DNA from: Alkalihalobacterium elongatum
GTDB taxonomy: Bacteria; Bacillota; Bacilli; Bacillales; Bacillaceae_F
Direction: 5' to 3'
DNA length: 64,000 nucleotides
Assembly (NCBI RefSeq): GCF_019024285.1
Contig: NZ_WMKZ01000017.1
Location: 24,362 to 88,361, forward strand
In this document: piece after piece, positions 34,480-43,009 of the stretch
Layout of the letters: every line of letters starts with the position of its first letter
How positions within the stretch are numbered: position 1 is the stretch's first letter
Made by a program: the position numbers and the translations under genes
The notes under the pieces: model-generated
Databases searched by the model: none
Seen by the model: the letters and a program-made list of their open reading frames with translations, nothing else
What the model was told of the DNA's origin: nothing

Positions 34480-35703
34480 TTAGAATAATTTAAAAATATA
34501 TTCTTCGTTTCCGAGCTTGATTTGATCATCATGTTTAATTTTCACTCGCTCATATGCTTCAAGCTTTTTATCATTGACATATGTCCCGTTTGTTGACTTA
34601 TTATCTTGGATAAAGTATTCTTCATCCCCAATTAGTACCATCGCATGAATACGGCCAACGACTCGATTTTTCGATACATAATCCACTTTGTTTGGATCAC
34701 GGCCAATCGTAAACTCTCGTTTCGTGATGACTACTTTTTCATTCGTAGCAGGGAGAATGAAATAAGGCTCTGGTATTTCTTGATAGCCTAGAGTAGTTGT
34801 TGCTTCGTCTTCATCGTCGCCAGCATCAGGCTCGCCACCTAAAACCGTCGTTCCTTCTTCTTCAATATCTTCACTATCAATGATATTTTCTTGAACAAAC
34901 GGCGTAATGTTAATAGAAGTCACACCTAAATTAGAATTGTCCACATAAGGTGTGTTTTCATCTAGCTCTGTGCGGGTAATTCGTTTGTATTGAACTTCTT
35001 CTTCGATTTCTACCTTCGGACTTTTTTTCTTATCAATTTTTCTTGTTCGATATTCTGTAGTCGACACACCATCTACAACCGTCGTCTTAATTTCTTCGTC
35101 ACTTCCTGGTCTGTAGAAGTTATCGTCTGCTTTTTGTTGATCCTCTGAAAATGCTGCTAAAATTTCCTTTAACTCAGCAAAAGAAATGTCCTCAACTGTT
35201 GCTAAGTAGTTTTGTAACTTTATAAAGAAGGCCATATCATCTTCTTCGTTATAAGGAGCCATAAATAACATATGCTTTAAAAACTGTTTAAGAGTGATTT
35301 GCTCAAAGTTGTTATGTTTCAATGGCATGTACAAAAGTACTAATCTATTTGAAAAGCTATCAATATACATATACTGTTCATTCAGTACAAAATGATCAAG
35401 GTTTAAGCTGTTTCTTTGTGCTTCCATTAATGTTTCAATCAATTCACTTAAGCATTTTAGTAAACGTCCTTTAGTGACCATGTCCGATAAATAGGTCTTT
35501 AATGTTAGGTCCGAAACTAAATCATAGCGAATAAAGGTTTGTTCTTTTTCTTGAGTAGAAGCACATGGGACCAAACCAGGGATTTGCTGATTTTGTAGTA
35601 GTTCAATCGTCTCTAAATGGACGTCGTCCGTATTAATAACTTTATAAAATAGAAATTTAGAAATACCATAACTCTCTATACTTAATTCAAGTTGGTTAAT
35701 CAT
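34480..35703 (-). CDS. FHA-domain protein with an EssB-like (DUF6382-like) N-terminal region
   Basis: A 407-residue protein. Residues 1 to about 190 (LELSIESYGISKFLFYKVIN, then FIRYDLVSDLTLKTYL, LNLDHFVLNEQYMYIDS) resemble the DUF6382 region often joined to FHA domains, and recall the pseudokinase-like cytosolic domain of EssB/YukC. A charged linker carries GTTVLGG and ATTTLGY (Thr285 and Thr302, each with Leu at +3). The FHA domain is at about 320-407 (FTIGRDP, RIHAMV, STNGTYVN). The frame extends to 35781, but GGAG fits ATG 35703. The arrangement echoes GarA-type proteins, where a phosphorylated N-terminal motif docks on its own FHA domain. First gene of the signalling operon. Confidence 0.88.
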   Translation of the reverse strand: MINQLELSIESYGISKFLFYKVINTDDVHLETIELLQNQQIPGLVPCASTQEKEQTFIRYDLVSDLTLKTYLSDMVTKGRLLKCLSELIETLMEAQRNSLNLDHFVLNEQYMYIDSFSNRLVLLYMPLKHNNFEQITLKQFLKHMLFMAPYNEEDDMAFFIKLQNYLATVEDISFAELKEILAAFSEDQQKADDNFYRPGSDEEIKTTVVDGVSTTEYRTRKIDKKKSPKVEIEEEVQYKRITRTELDENTPYVDNSNLGVTSINITPFVQENIIDSEDIEEEGTTVLGGEPDAGDDEDEATTTLGYQEIPEPYFILPATNEKVVITKREFTIGRDPNKVDYVSKNRVVGRIHAMVLIGDEEYFIQDNKSTNGTYVNDKKLEAYERVKIKHDDQIKLGNEEYIFKLF

Positions 35704-36080
35704 AGCATTCGACTCCATAACTAATATTTCAGCCTGTGAAATGCACCTAATGATAAATTTTTCCAATCGAAAAATATACAATCAGGCACCTCAAACCACT
35801 GCACATAGTTCATTGTAAAATAAACGGACTATATAATATAGTGGAAAAACGAGGAGTTAGACCTTATTGCCTAGATTTTCGTTTTCTTCACATTTCACCT
35901 TCGCTAAAGTTAAGACTTTAAGACCCCCTGATATGGAAGGATTCTAGTAGGAAAGGTCCAGTGATGCGTGGTCGATGATGTTAAACAATTTACCAGCGAA
36001 AACCAGTGTATACCAAATGATGTAAACGGAGCTATTGTTGTGAGGTTATGGCTCGTAGATTGTTAACAGCTGAATAAAAT

Positions 36081-36117
36081 GTTGATCTTAGGCTCATGCA
36101 CTGAGCCTAAAATCAAC
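36081..36117 (-). terminator. Terminator after the WXG100 genes
   Basis: A 16-bp stem with one mismatch (GTTGAT-TTAGGCTCA / TGAGCCTAA-ATCAAC) is followed by ATTTTATT on the minus strand. It separates the essC-yukD-WXG100 unit from the FHA-kinase unit. The rest of 35782-36080 shows no gene. Confidence 0.8.
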
Positions 36118-36145
36118 GTGACTATTGATATGCTTTTACACAAGC

Positions 36146-36445
36146 TTATTTAAACGCATTCGCATTATTGTTAATTGCTGTTTCAGCAGCGTTATAGTTC
36201 GTAACCGTGTTATCTAAAAACTTAGCATAGCTTTCGACCACTTGGTTATACTCATCGAAGCGAGGACTTAACGCGTTAAATTTTGCTCGAACGGTATTCG
36301 AAGCATCACTATCCCACGTTTGTGCTAAATTGTTCATTTCCTTTTTAATGTCTTGCAGGTTTGACGCCAATTGGGCGTTTAACGCTCGAATTTGTGACGA
36401 GGTTTTACTTACCTCGGCAAGTGAAATTTTAATTCCATCAGCCAT
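36146..36445 (-). CDS. WXG100-family T7SS substrate A (WDS variant)
   Basis: A 99-residue helical-hairpin protein. The turn reads LAQTWDSDASNTVRAKF, so the WxG motif is replaced by WDS. The C-terminus contains YNAAE, matching the YxxxD/E secretion signal. GGAGGTG fits ATG 36445 rather than the start at 36460. WXG100 proteins are exported as dimers by EssC-type ATPases. It follows a second WXG100 gene by 36 bases, so a heterodimer is plausible, as with EsxA/EsxB. Confidence 0.92.
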   Translation of the reverse strand: MADGIKISLAEVSKTSSQIRALNAQLASNLQDIKKEMNNLAQTWDSDASNTVRAKFNALSPRFDEYNQVVESYAKFLDNTVTNYNAAETAINNNANAFK

Positions 36446-36481
36446 TTCATCCACCTCCATTGTAATAGCTATTTATAAGTA

Positions 36482-36784
36482 TTAGTTCGTTAACCTTCTT
36501 GCATGGTTAATAACTTCGTTTTGTGTTTCGCGATACGTCTTCGCACTTAATCGTAAGTACTCCGCATATTGCTTCATAAGAGTCGCCATCTTTTGAAAAT
36601 CATCAGTAAATCCTTTGATTTGTGTTACGAACGCTTGGTTATCAGTTCCTTGCCAAGCCGCTCCCATTCCATCTACTTCAGCATAAAGCTGTCTGTAAAT
36701 TCTTTCATAATCAGCTGCTTGTTGCTCAATGCGAGCTGCAGTTGTTTCTAATACTGCTGGTTCAACTCTAATCGTACGTGCCAT
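36482..36784 (-). CDS. WXG100-family T7SS substrate B (WQG)
   Basis: A 100-residue helical protein with the canonical turn MGAAWQGTDNQAFVTQIKGF. It starts MARTIRVEPAVLETTAARIE and ends with a helix rich in charged residues. Unlike its neighbour it shows no clear YxxxD/E, so it may travel as the silent partner. The ATG has a GGAGGTG Shine-Dalgarno. It lies between yukD and the second WXG100 gene, typical of T7SS operons. Confidence 0.95.
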   Translation of the reverse strand: MARTIRVEPAVLETTAARIEQQAADYERIYRQLYAEVDGMGAAWQGTDNQAFVTQIKGFTDDFQKMATLMKQYAEYLRLSAKTYRETQNEVINHARRLTN

Positions 36785-36882
36785 GTCTTCTCACCTCCTT
36801 TATAGAATATAAGAGTTTGCTAGGTTTTAATTAGCTCAATTTTCCCCTGCCGCTGTAATGTGGGCTGTTTTGTAATTACCGA

Positions 36883-37134
36883 TTAAAGCAACATTAACTT
36901 ACTCCCATTTTTTAATTGCAGCTCTTCAACGGTTTTGTTGATATCGAGCACTTCACCTGTTTGACGGTCACATATTGGCATGTTTTCACTTGCGACAAAA
37001 TAGCCTTGGGAGAGCTCGGCGACTGTATTAGCGAGCAAGAAGGACACTTCGTATAACTTGCTTTTTAAAGGAATGAATACATCATAAGTATCATCGGAAG
37101 CGGGAATATACACTTCGACAAGCACCTTATCCAT
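36883..37134 (-). CDS. YukD/EsaB ubiquitin-like T7SS protein
   Basis: An 83-residue protein with a ubiquitin-like beta-grasp pattern (VLVEVYIPASDDTYDVFIP, then TVEELQLKNGSKLMLL) and no diglycine tail, as in YukD/EsaB. These proteins are essential cytosolic regulators or adaptors of Firmicutes T7SS. Its start overlaps the end of essC by eight bases, so translation is coupled. In B. subtilis yukD precedes the kinase-like yukC; here it lies behind essC and before the WXG100 genes. Confidence 0.9.
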   Translation of the reverse strand: MDKVLVEVYIPASDDTYDVFIPLKSKLYEVSFLLANTVAELSQGYFVASENMPICDRQTGEVLDINKTVEELQLKNGSKLMLL

Positions 37135-40100
37135 AAGCTAATGCCTCCTCTTTTGCCGTAGCGGTTAGCAGTTTAACGACATTCGCTTTACCTTTGTTTA
37201 CGACGTAACCAAACTCTGGCGGGATTTCACCGTACATATCACTTGTAATTTTGCTGATTTTTAGCGTGTATTGATCCGTAATTCCGTTGCCGATCCAAAT
37301 CGCCTGGTTCAACGCCACCTGCTTTTGGAACCAACTTTCGAAAGTGATTGTACTAATTTTGTCGACACTATCGGAAATAATTAGGTTCACGTTTAACGAG
37401 TCGCCTCTTTCTAAAAACACCTTTAATTTATCTTGAGCATCCGCTGATAAATGCATATTGAGATCCGTGAAAGAGTCAATAAAACAAGTGATTTGTTCAA
37501 ACACAGGAGGAACTTTGCCTTCCTCCGCTGCGTCCTTCGTATCGTTATTACGCTGAACGAGGGTATTAAACAAGTGAACGATCATTTCTTCTAACGCACT
37601 CGTTTCACTTACATATTGATAACGACTAGCATCCCCCGTTAAGCTTCCATTCGGGTCAAGCACAATCACTTCACTGTCTCCCTTTAATGTCGCGACATCG
37701 ACTAGCGCATGCATAAAGCTCGAGCAGTCATCCCCATTCGCCGCCAGCACTAAATTGACGAAGGATGCTCTAAAGTCGTAATACGTAACGGCGAGAGAAT
37801 TTTTATCGACGCCGATTGGCAATTGATCGGTTTGCTTATTGTGAATTTCATTTCGCAAATATTCAATGTTCACTTTTTCAGGTAAAACAGGAATTCTCTT
37901 AGCAACAGAGCCATTCCATTGTTCGTTTCGATTACGGCAATAGTCCGTCATAAATGAATACATGTCTGGAACATCTTGTGCAATTTGTGCGACTTGGAAC
38001 TCAAACACACCGTCTTCCGCTTTAAAAATTCCTCTACCTTTATATTTCGAAGGATATACCCCATCAACATTTCCTAAAATGCCCGAGTAATCCGAGCTGT
38101 CGTTTAACTGCAGTACGAATAATTGCTTAAAGTTTTGCAGCAGTCGATAGCGCACCGCACCCGCATTCGCAGCCGTTAAGATGAAGTAAATTCCATATCT
38201 AAGCCCTTCACGAGTCAAAAAGGAGATCGCTTCTTCATACTGCTCATACATTTCTGAAAAAGCAGAGTAATTATGAATGACAACGACAATCGATGGTAAA
38301 CTCTCACTTGCAACTTGGTTGTAAGTTGAGAAATCTCCACCGTAATTCGAAAACAGTCGGCGCCTGTTCTCAATTTCACTATTAAGCATTTTAAATAGAT
38401 TACTAATCTTTTCACTTTCATGCGATAACAGCACGTCACCAACATGAGGTGCTTGACGGAACCAGCTTAGTGTTTCAGAGCTAAAGTCGAGCATATAGAA
38501 GTTGACTTCATCAGGTGTATGCTCCTCCATCAACGAATAAATCGTCGTCGCTAAGAACGTCGTTTTCCCGCTGCCAGCCACACCATAAATGACGGTGTTT
38601 CCTTCTTCGGTAATCGGCATTCTCATCACCATTTGACGTTGGTTAGCTGGATCATCGTATTCACCAACGACTGGATTGAGCACAAACGGCTCCTCCGTCT
38701 TCGCCTCGTACTTCGCTTTTAACTGATCAATATAAATCAGCTGCGGGATCGGCTCTAACCAAAGCGGTTTCACTTTAATATTTTCTTGTTTTGCTAGATT
38801 TTCTAAATACTTCGTCACTTCATCAATTTGCTTCGGTGGATTTTTCACTGCGCCTTGCTGCTTATCGACTTTGGCACTTTTAATGACGCGCCCTAAGTTA
38901 TCAATAATACGAATGCTGTTATCCTGGTGTTTTTCGACTTTTTCCGTTGGAATATATGGTGCCCCTGCCCAAGCCGATTGCCCAAGCTCAAACAACTCGT
39001 TGTATCCGACCTGTAAGTAGAAACGCCCTGTCGTCTTTAACTCCGCCGCATCTGGCCGTTTAATAACTTCCATACTATCGGCTTTTTCTTGTACCTTGAG
39101 ACTGATCCTAAATTTACTGTTACTCCAAATTTGATCGTCTACTACACCCGAAGGCTTTTGTGTTGCTAAAATTAAATGCACCCCTAAGCTTCGTCCAATC
39201 CTTGCCGCACTGACCAGCTGTTCCATGAATTCAGGCTGCTGGGTTTTCAGCTCAGCAAACTCATCAGAAATCATAAATAAGTGCTGCAGTGGCTCGGTAA
39301 CGACCCCTTCACGATACAGCTTTTGGTATTTATAAATATCAATATTACTTTCATTAATCTTCTGGCTCGTTTCACTGAAAATCGCTTGACGTCGCTTCAA
39401 TTCACTTTGAATGGAAATCAATGAACGCTTCACCGCTGCTCCGTCGAGGTTCGTAATCGTCCCTGCTAAATGCGGCAAGTTCAGAAATGCATTCGCCATT
39501 CCACCACCCTTATAGTCAATCAAAATAAATGCGACTTCATCTGGGTGGTAATTGACAGCTAGCGATAAAATAAACGTCATAACAAACTCACTTTTACCAG
39601 AACCAGTCATACCCGCGATCAATCCGTGTGGGCCATGGTATTTTTCATGAAGGTCGATCATAAACGGCTGCCCCATCGTATCGACCCCAATCGGTGCTTC
39701 AATCGTCAACGTCGGGTTATTTTCCTTCCATCTCGTCGGCGCATTTAAATGCTCGATTTTACTAACGCCAAACATTTCAAGAAAAGTCAGCATATTCGGA
39801 AGCGTATATTGCTCAAGGGATGTCGCTAGTTGAATATTAGCTAATTGGATCGCTAAGTCTTCAGCTTTTTTGTGTAAGTAGATGTCATCGTTAAATGCTG
39901 TGTACTGCCCTGAAATATCATCCTTGTCAAAAATCTTCGAGCCGTCATTACCAAGCTCGACCACCTTGGAGCATTCCTTCGGCAGCTTTTCTAACTCATC
40001 ATAAAGCGTGACTAAGCTGAAGCCGATCTTGTTCTTCTCTTTTAAAAGCATGTTGAACATTTCAGCTTTGGAAGCTAAATCTTTACTCATCGAGAACACA

Positions 40101-41743
40101 ATAATATGCTGCGTTAATTCCTGGAGATCACTTTCTTGCAGCTCGGATTGGCGCGTAATTTCTTTTTCAAAATACGCAGAAAGCTCCTTTAACTCATTCG
40201 CATCTGAAGCGATAAAGCGAATGTTTTTCTCTTCATCCCAAACATGCGGAAGCCATTTGGCAAACTTCCAATCCTCATGCTCACTCTTATCATAAATAAA
40301 CACTAGCTTTAATTCGTCGTAACTATGTAGAGAGGCTAATTGAATCGTTAACCCTTTCACAAAATCCTTTACTTTACTTCGCTCGCCAATAATCCCGCTC
40401 ACTTGCTCATCCATTAACGATAAAGTAACAGGAACATCCTTTAAAATTTGCGGCGTATCTGCTATCTCATAAAGTTCTTCTTGTAAGTTATCATCATCAA
40501 CAGAAAACTTTCGCTCTGGAAATTTAATGTCGGCATCAAGCGGTAGATTTCCTGTTCCAAGCCGTACTTTAAGAAAGTCATTTTGCCCAATCACCCGCTC
40601 CCAGAGAGTTCGCTCTCTGTTTTCAATTCGAGCCACACAATTTTCAACTGGAATATGGTTTTCACGAAGAATTTCACTTTGGTGCTCACATTCGACATCA
40701 ATGACTCGTCTCATTTCAAGTAAGTAGGCTTTATATTTTTCCTGGCGGATCGCTTCCTTTTTCTGGCGCTTCTTCTTTTCATACTTCTTCGTTAAAATCG
40801 GCCAAAGAACCATCCCGATGAGCATACTTGATGCCATGACGAGCATCGGAACCGCGGTCCGCATATCACCATCATTTCGCATCACATTTTGTACCATGAA
40901 CAGCGCAGTAAACATTGAAGCCATCCCCATCGTAATTGATGGACCAAGCATCAGCATGAGTGGCGTTTCTTCCATGTCGGTTGGCTGCGGCGGTGGATCG
41001 ATCTTAATCTCCTTGCGTTCAATATCGCGTTTGAAGCGCGGAGAACGATAGAATAAATGACTATCTGTATCCTTTACATTAAAATCATCGAGTTCATCTT
41101 CATCCTCTTGGATCGGTTTGTCGGCAATAAAAGGGCTGAAAGTGTGTTTGTCTAAAAATACGAGTTGATGCGGGTTATTTAACGAAAGCAGCCTGCCGTT
41201 AAAAATAATTTTTAACCCCATGATGTAAATGACGTCACCATTTGAAAGAACTTTCTCCTTCACTTTCGCACCATTCACATATGTACCGTTGGAGCTCTCG
41301 TTATCTTTTAGCACCGCCTGTCCGTTTTTCTTATATTCAATCGTACAATGCGAGCTCGAAACTAACTTGTGAGAAAAGCAGATCTGACTCGTCTTGCCTC
41401 TTCCGATCTTAATCGTGTCGGCGGTAACGTGATGTCTAGTAAACTGATTTCTACTTTCAGCAGGCGGCTCGACATACAAAAGAGCAGTAGGCTCACCCTC
41501 TCGGTAAATCGTGTACGTCTTAAAGAGCTCTACTGGTACTTTTCTGACCATTTCATTATTTGTATTTTTCAGGAAGGCATATTTGTTCGATTTTAAAAAC
41601 CACTGCCCAGCTTCTGCTTCAATCGCCATGATGTCGATTGGGTGGTTATCTTGGTCAACTGACGTCAGTATGTATTTTCCAGTAATGTTTTCGGGCAGGG
41701 CTAACGTAAACGCCTTACCTCGATCAAAAAGAGTTAATATCAC
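37127..41743 (-). CDS. essC: EssC/YukBA-type T7SS FtsK/SpoIIIE ATPase with FHA domains
   Basis: The motor of type VII secretion, about 1538 residues. Two N-terminal FHA-type domains come first; the second is canonical (IKIGRGKTSQICFS, LVSSSHCTIEY, SSNGTYVNG). Then two membrane helices (LMLMLGPSITMGMASMFTAL; VPMLVMASSMLIGMVLW) and three ATPase domains. Walker A is GMTGSGKSEF near residue 713 (with FILIDYKGGGM) and GVAGSGKTTF near 1058. The third ATPase (VLAANGDDCSSF) is degenerate, as in the family. The frame reaches 41815, but AGAGGAG supports GTG 41743. It heads a unit with yukD and two WXG100 genes. EssA, EssB and EsaA are not recognisable nearby. Confidence 0.96.
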   Translation of the reverse strand: MILTLFDRGKAFTLALPENITGKYILTSVDQDNHPIDIMAIEAEAGQWFLKSNKYAFLKNTNNEMVRKVPVELFKTYTIYREGEPTALLYVEPPAESRNQFTRHHVTADTIKIGRGKTSQICFSHKLVSSSHCTIEYKKNGQAVLKDNESSNGTYVNGAKVKEKVLSNGDVIYIMGLKIIFNGRLLSLNNPHQLVFLDKHTFSPFIADKPIQEDEDELDDFNVKDTDSHLFYRSPRFKRDIERKEIKIDPPPQPTDMEETPLMLMLGPSITMGMASMFTALFMVQNVMRNDGDMRTAVPMLVMASSMLIGMVLWPILTKKYEKKKRQKKEAIRQEKYKAYLLEMRRVIDVECEHQSEILRENHIPVENCVARIENRERTLWERVIGQNDFLKVRLGTGNLPLDADIKFPERKFSVDDDNLQEELYEIADTPQILKDVPVTLSLMDEQVSGIIGERSKVKDFVKGLTIQLASLHSYDELKLVFIYDKSEHEDWKFAKWLPHVWDEEKNIRFIASDANELKELSAYFEKEITRQSELQESDLQELTQHIIVFSMSKDLASKAEMFNMLLKEKNKIGFSLVTLYDELEKLPKECSKVVELGNDGSKIFDKDDISGQYTAFNDDIYLHKKAEDLAIQLANIQLATSLEQYTLPNMLTFLEMFGVSKIEHLNAPTRWKENNPTLTIEAPIGVDTMGQPFMIDLHEKYHGPHGLIAGMTGSGKSEFVMTFILSLAVNYHPDEVAFILIDYKGGGMANAFLNLPHLAGTITNLDGAAVKRSLISIQSELKRRQAIFSETSQKINESNIDIYKYQKLYREGVVTEPLQHLFMISDEFAELKTQQPEFMEQLVSAARIGRSLGVHLILATQKPSGVVDDQIWSNSKFRISLKVQEKADSMEVIKRPDAAELKTTGRFYLQVGYNELFELGQSAWAGAPYIPTEKVEKHQDNSIRIIDNLGRVIKSAKVDKQQGAVKNPPKQIDEVTKYLENLAKQENIKVKPLWLEPIPQLIYIDQLKAKYEAKTEEPFVLNPVVGEYDDPANQRQMVMRMPITEEGNTVIYGVAGSGKTTFLATTIYSLMEEHTPDEVNFYMLDFSSETLSWFRQAPHVGDVLLSHESEKISNLFKMLNSEIENRRRLFSNYGGDFSTYNQVASESLPSIVVVIHNYSAFSEMYEQYEEAISFLTREGLRYGIYFILTAANAGAVRYRLLQNFKQLFVLQLNDSSDYSGILGNVDGVYPSKYKGRGIFKAEDGVFEFQVAQIAQDVPDMYSFMTDYCRNRNEQWNGSVAKRIPVLPEKVNIEYLRNEIHNKQTDQLPIGVDKNSLAVTYYDFRASFVNLVLAANGDDCSSFMHALVDVATLKGDSEVIVLDPNGSLTGDASRYQYVSETSALEEMIVHLFNTLVQRNNDTKDAAEEGKVPPVFEQITCFIDSFTDLNMHLSADAQDKLKVFLERGDSLNVNLIISDSVDKISTITFESWFQKQVALNQAIWIGNGITDQYTLKISKITSDMYGEIPPEFGYVVNKGKANVVKLLTATAKEEALAYG

Positions 41744-42050
41744 AACAATCGCTCCTCTATTGGGGTCAGTGAACTGTCCCATTGGAAAGAACCTGGGGTT
41801 TGTGGGGTGTTCCATGGGAAAGAATACGGAAATGTAAGATATCCATAATTTTTCTATATATTAACAAATGATTCTATCGTTTTGCTCATACCCATTTTAG
41901 TCTTATTTGTGGATACTTCATTGATACGATACTCATTATAATGGAAATATAGGGAATGTAGAATAAGTTTTTACGTTAATTTTGTAAAAATTGTAGCTTT
42001 CTGTTACAAATGGGCAATTCTGTCTATATATTAAAATAGCATTAGCTGTA

Positions 42051-42093
42051 AAAAAGTGAGCGTCTGTTCCAAAAGAACTAGAGCTCACTTTTT
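42051..42093. terminator. Hairpin upstream of essC, beside repeat array 2
   Basis: AAAAAGTGAGC pairs with GCTCACTTTTT across about 21 bases, with A and T runs on both sides, so it could terminate either strand. It insulates the essC upstream region from the array. Confidence 0.65.
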
Positions 42094-42274
42094 CTGTTTT
42101 TATGGAGGAGTTGTGGTTGAGGGCGGTGGGGGAAGGTTGATCAGATGCTAGTGCGGGGGAGGAGCGGTGACTTGGTTGGTTGATTAGGTGCTAGTGCCGG
42201 ATTCGGAAGGATTGGTGAATGATTAGTGACCGCGTGGGTTGTTTAAACACAAGGGCGGGAGTTATTCGGGTGTT

Positions 42275-42850
42275 TTAGTTACCTCTTCCTTCGTTTCTCA
42301 CTCTGCTCGGGAACCATTCACGCTCTTTAGTTACCTCTTCCTTCGTTTCTCACCCTGTTCGGGAACCATTCACGCTCTTTAGTTACCGATTCCTTCGTTT
42401 TTCATTCTGCTCGGGAACCATTCACGCCCTTTAGTTACCGATTCCTTCGTTTCTCACTCTGCTCGGGAACCATTCACGCCCTTTAGTTACCTCTTCCTTC
42501 GTTTTTCTCCCCGCTCGGGAACCATTCACGCCCTTTAGTTACCGATTCCTTCGTTTTTCACTCTGCTCGGGAACCATTCACGCTCTTTAGTTACCGATTC
42601 CTTCGTTTTTCTCCCCGCTCGGGAACCATTCACGCCCTTTAGTTACCTCTTCCTTCGTTTCGCGCTCTGCTCGGGAACCATTCACGCCCTTTAGTTACCG
42701 ATTCCTTCGTTTTTCTCCCCGCTCGGGAACCATTCACGCCCTTTAGTTACCGATTCCTTCGTTTCGCGCTCTGCTCGGGAACCATTCACACTCTTTAGTT
42801 ACCTCTTCCTTCGTTTCTCACTCTGCTCGGGTATCATTCCGCTCGCTTTG
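42275..42850. repeat. Intergenic tandem repeat array 2 (~52-bp unit, about 11 copies)
   Basis: Eleven units with the plus-strand core CTCGGGAACCATTCACGC, then TTTAGTTACC and TTCCTTCGTTT. This is the same subfamily and orientation as array 1, but with two alternating linker types (TCTTCC or GATTCC; CACTCTG or CTCCCCG), as if units were copied in blocks. It lies between essC and the EspG-like gene and abuts a truncated gene fragment at its right edge. No coding potential. Confidence 0.9.
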
Positions 42851-42869
42851 ATGTCCTCCTCCTTCGCTT

Positions 42870-42908
42870 TGGAAAGTATTCAAAACCAAGTAACAGTTCA
42901 TGAAGCAA
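42870..42908 (-). pseudogene. 5' fragment duplicated from the small membrane-protein gene at 44100
   Basis: A Shine-Dalgarno and start (AAGGAGAGTCAGCTGTTGCT) match the start region of the 111-residue gene at 44435 almost exactly, and the first codons give MLHELLLGFEYF versus MLQEMLINIEYF. After about 13 codons the similarity stops at the edge of repeat array 2. It appears to be a decayed second copy truncated where the array begins. Confidence 0.6.
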
Positions 42909-42951
42909 CAGCTGACTCTCCTTAAATAGTTTTCTTATTATATCTACAAAC

Positions 42952-42984
42952 AAAAAAACGTATAGTTCAAGACCATACGTTTTC
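42952..42984 (-). terminator. Terminator after the EspG-like gene
   Basis: AAAACGTAT pairs with ATACGTTTT across a 14-base loop, followed by T residues on the minus strand. Confidence 0.8.
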
Positions 42985-43009
42985 TCAATTCAGATCATCT
43001 TTTCACATT

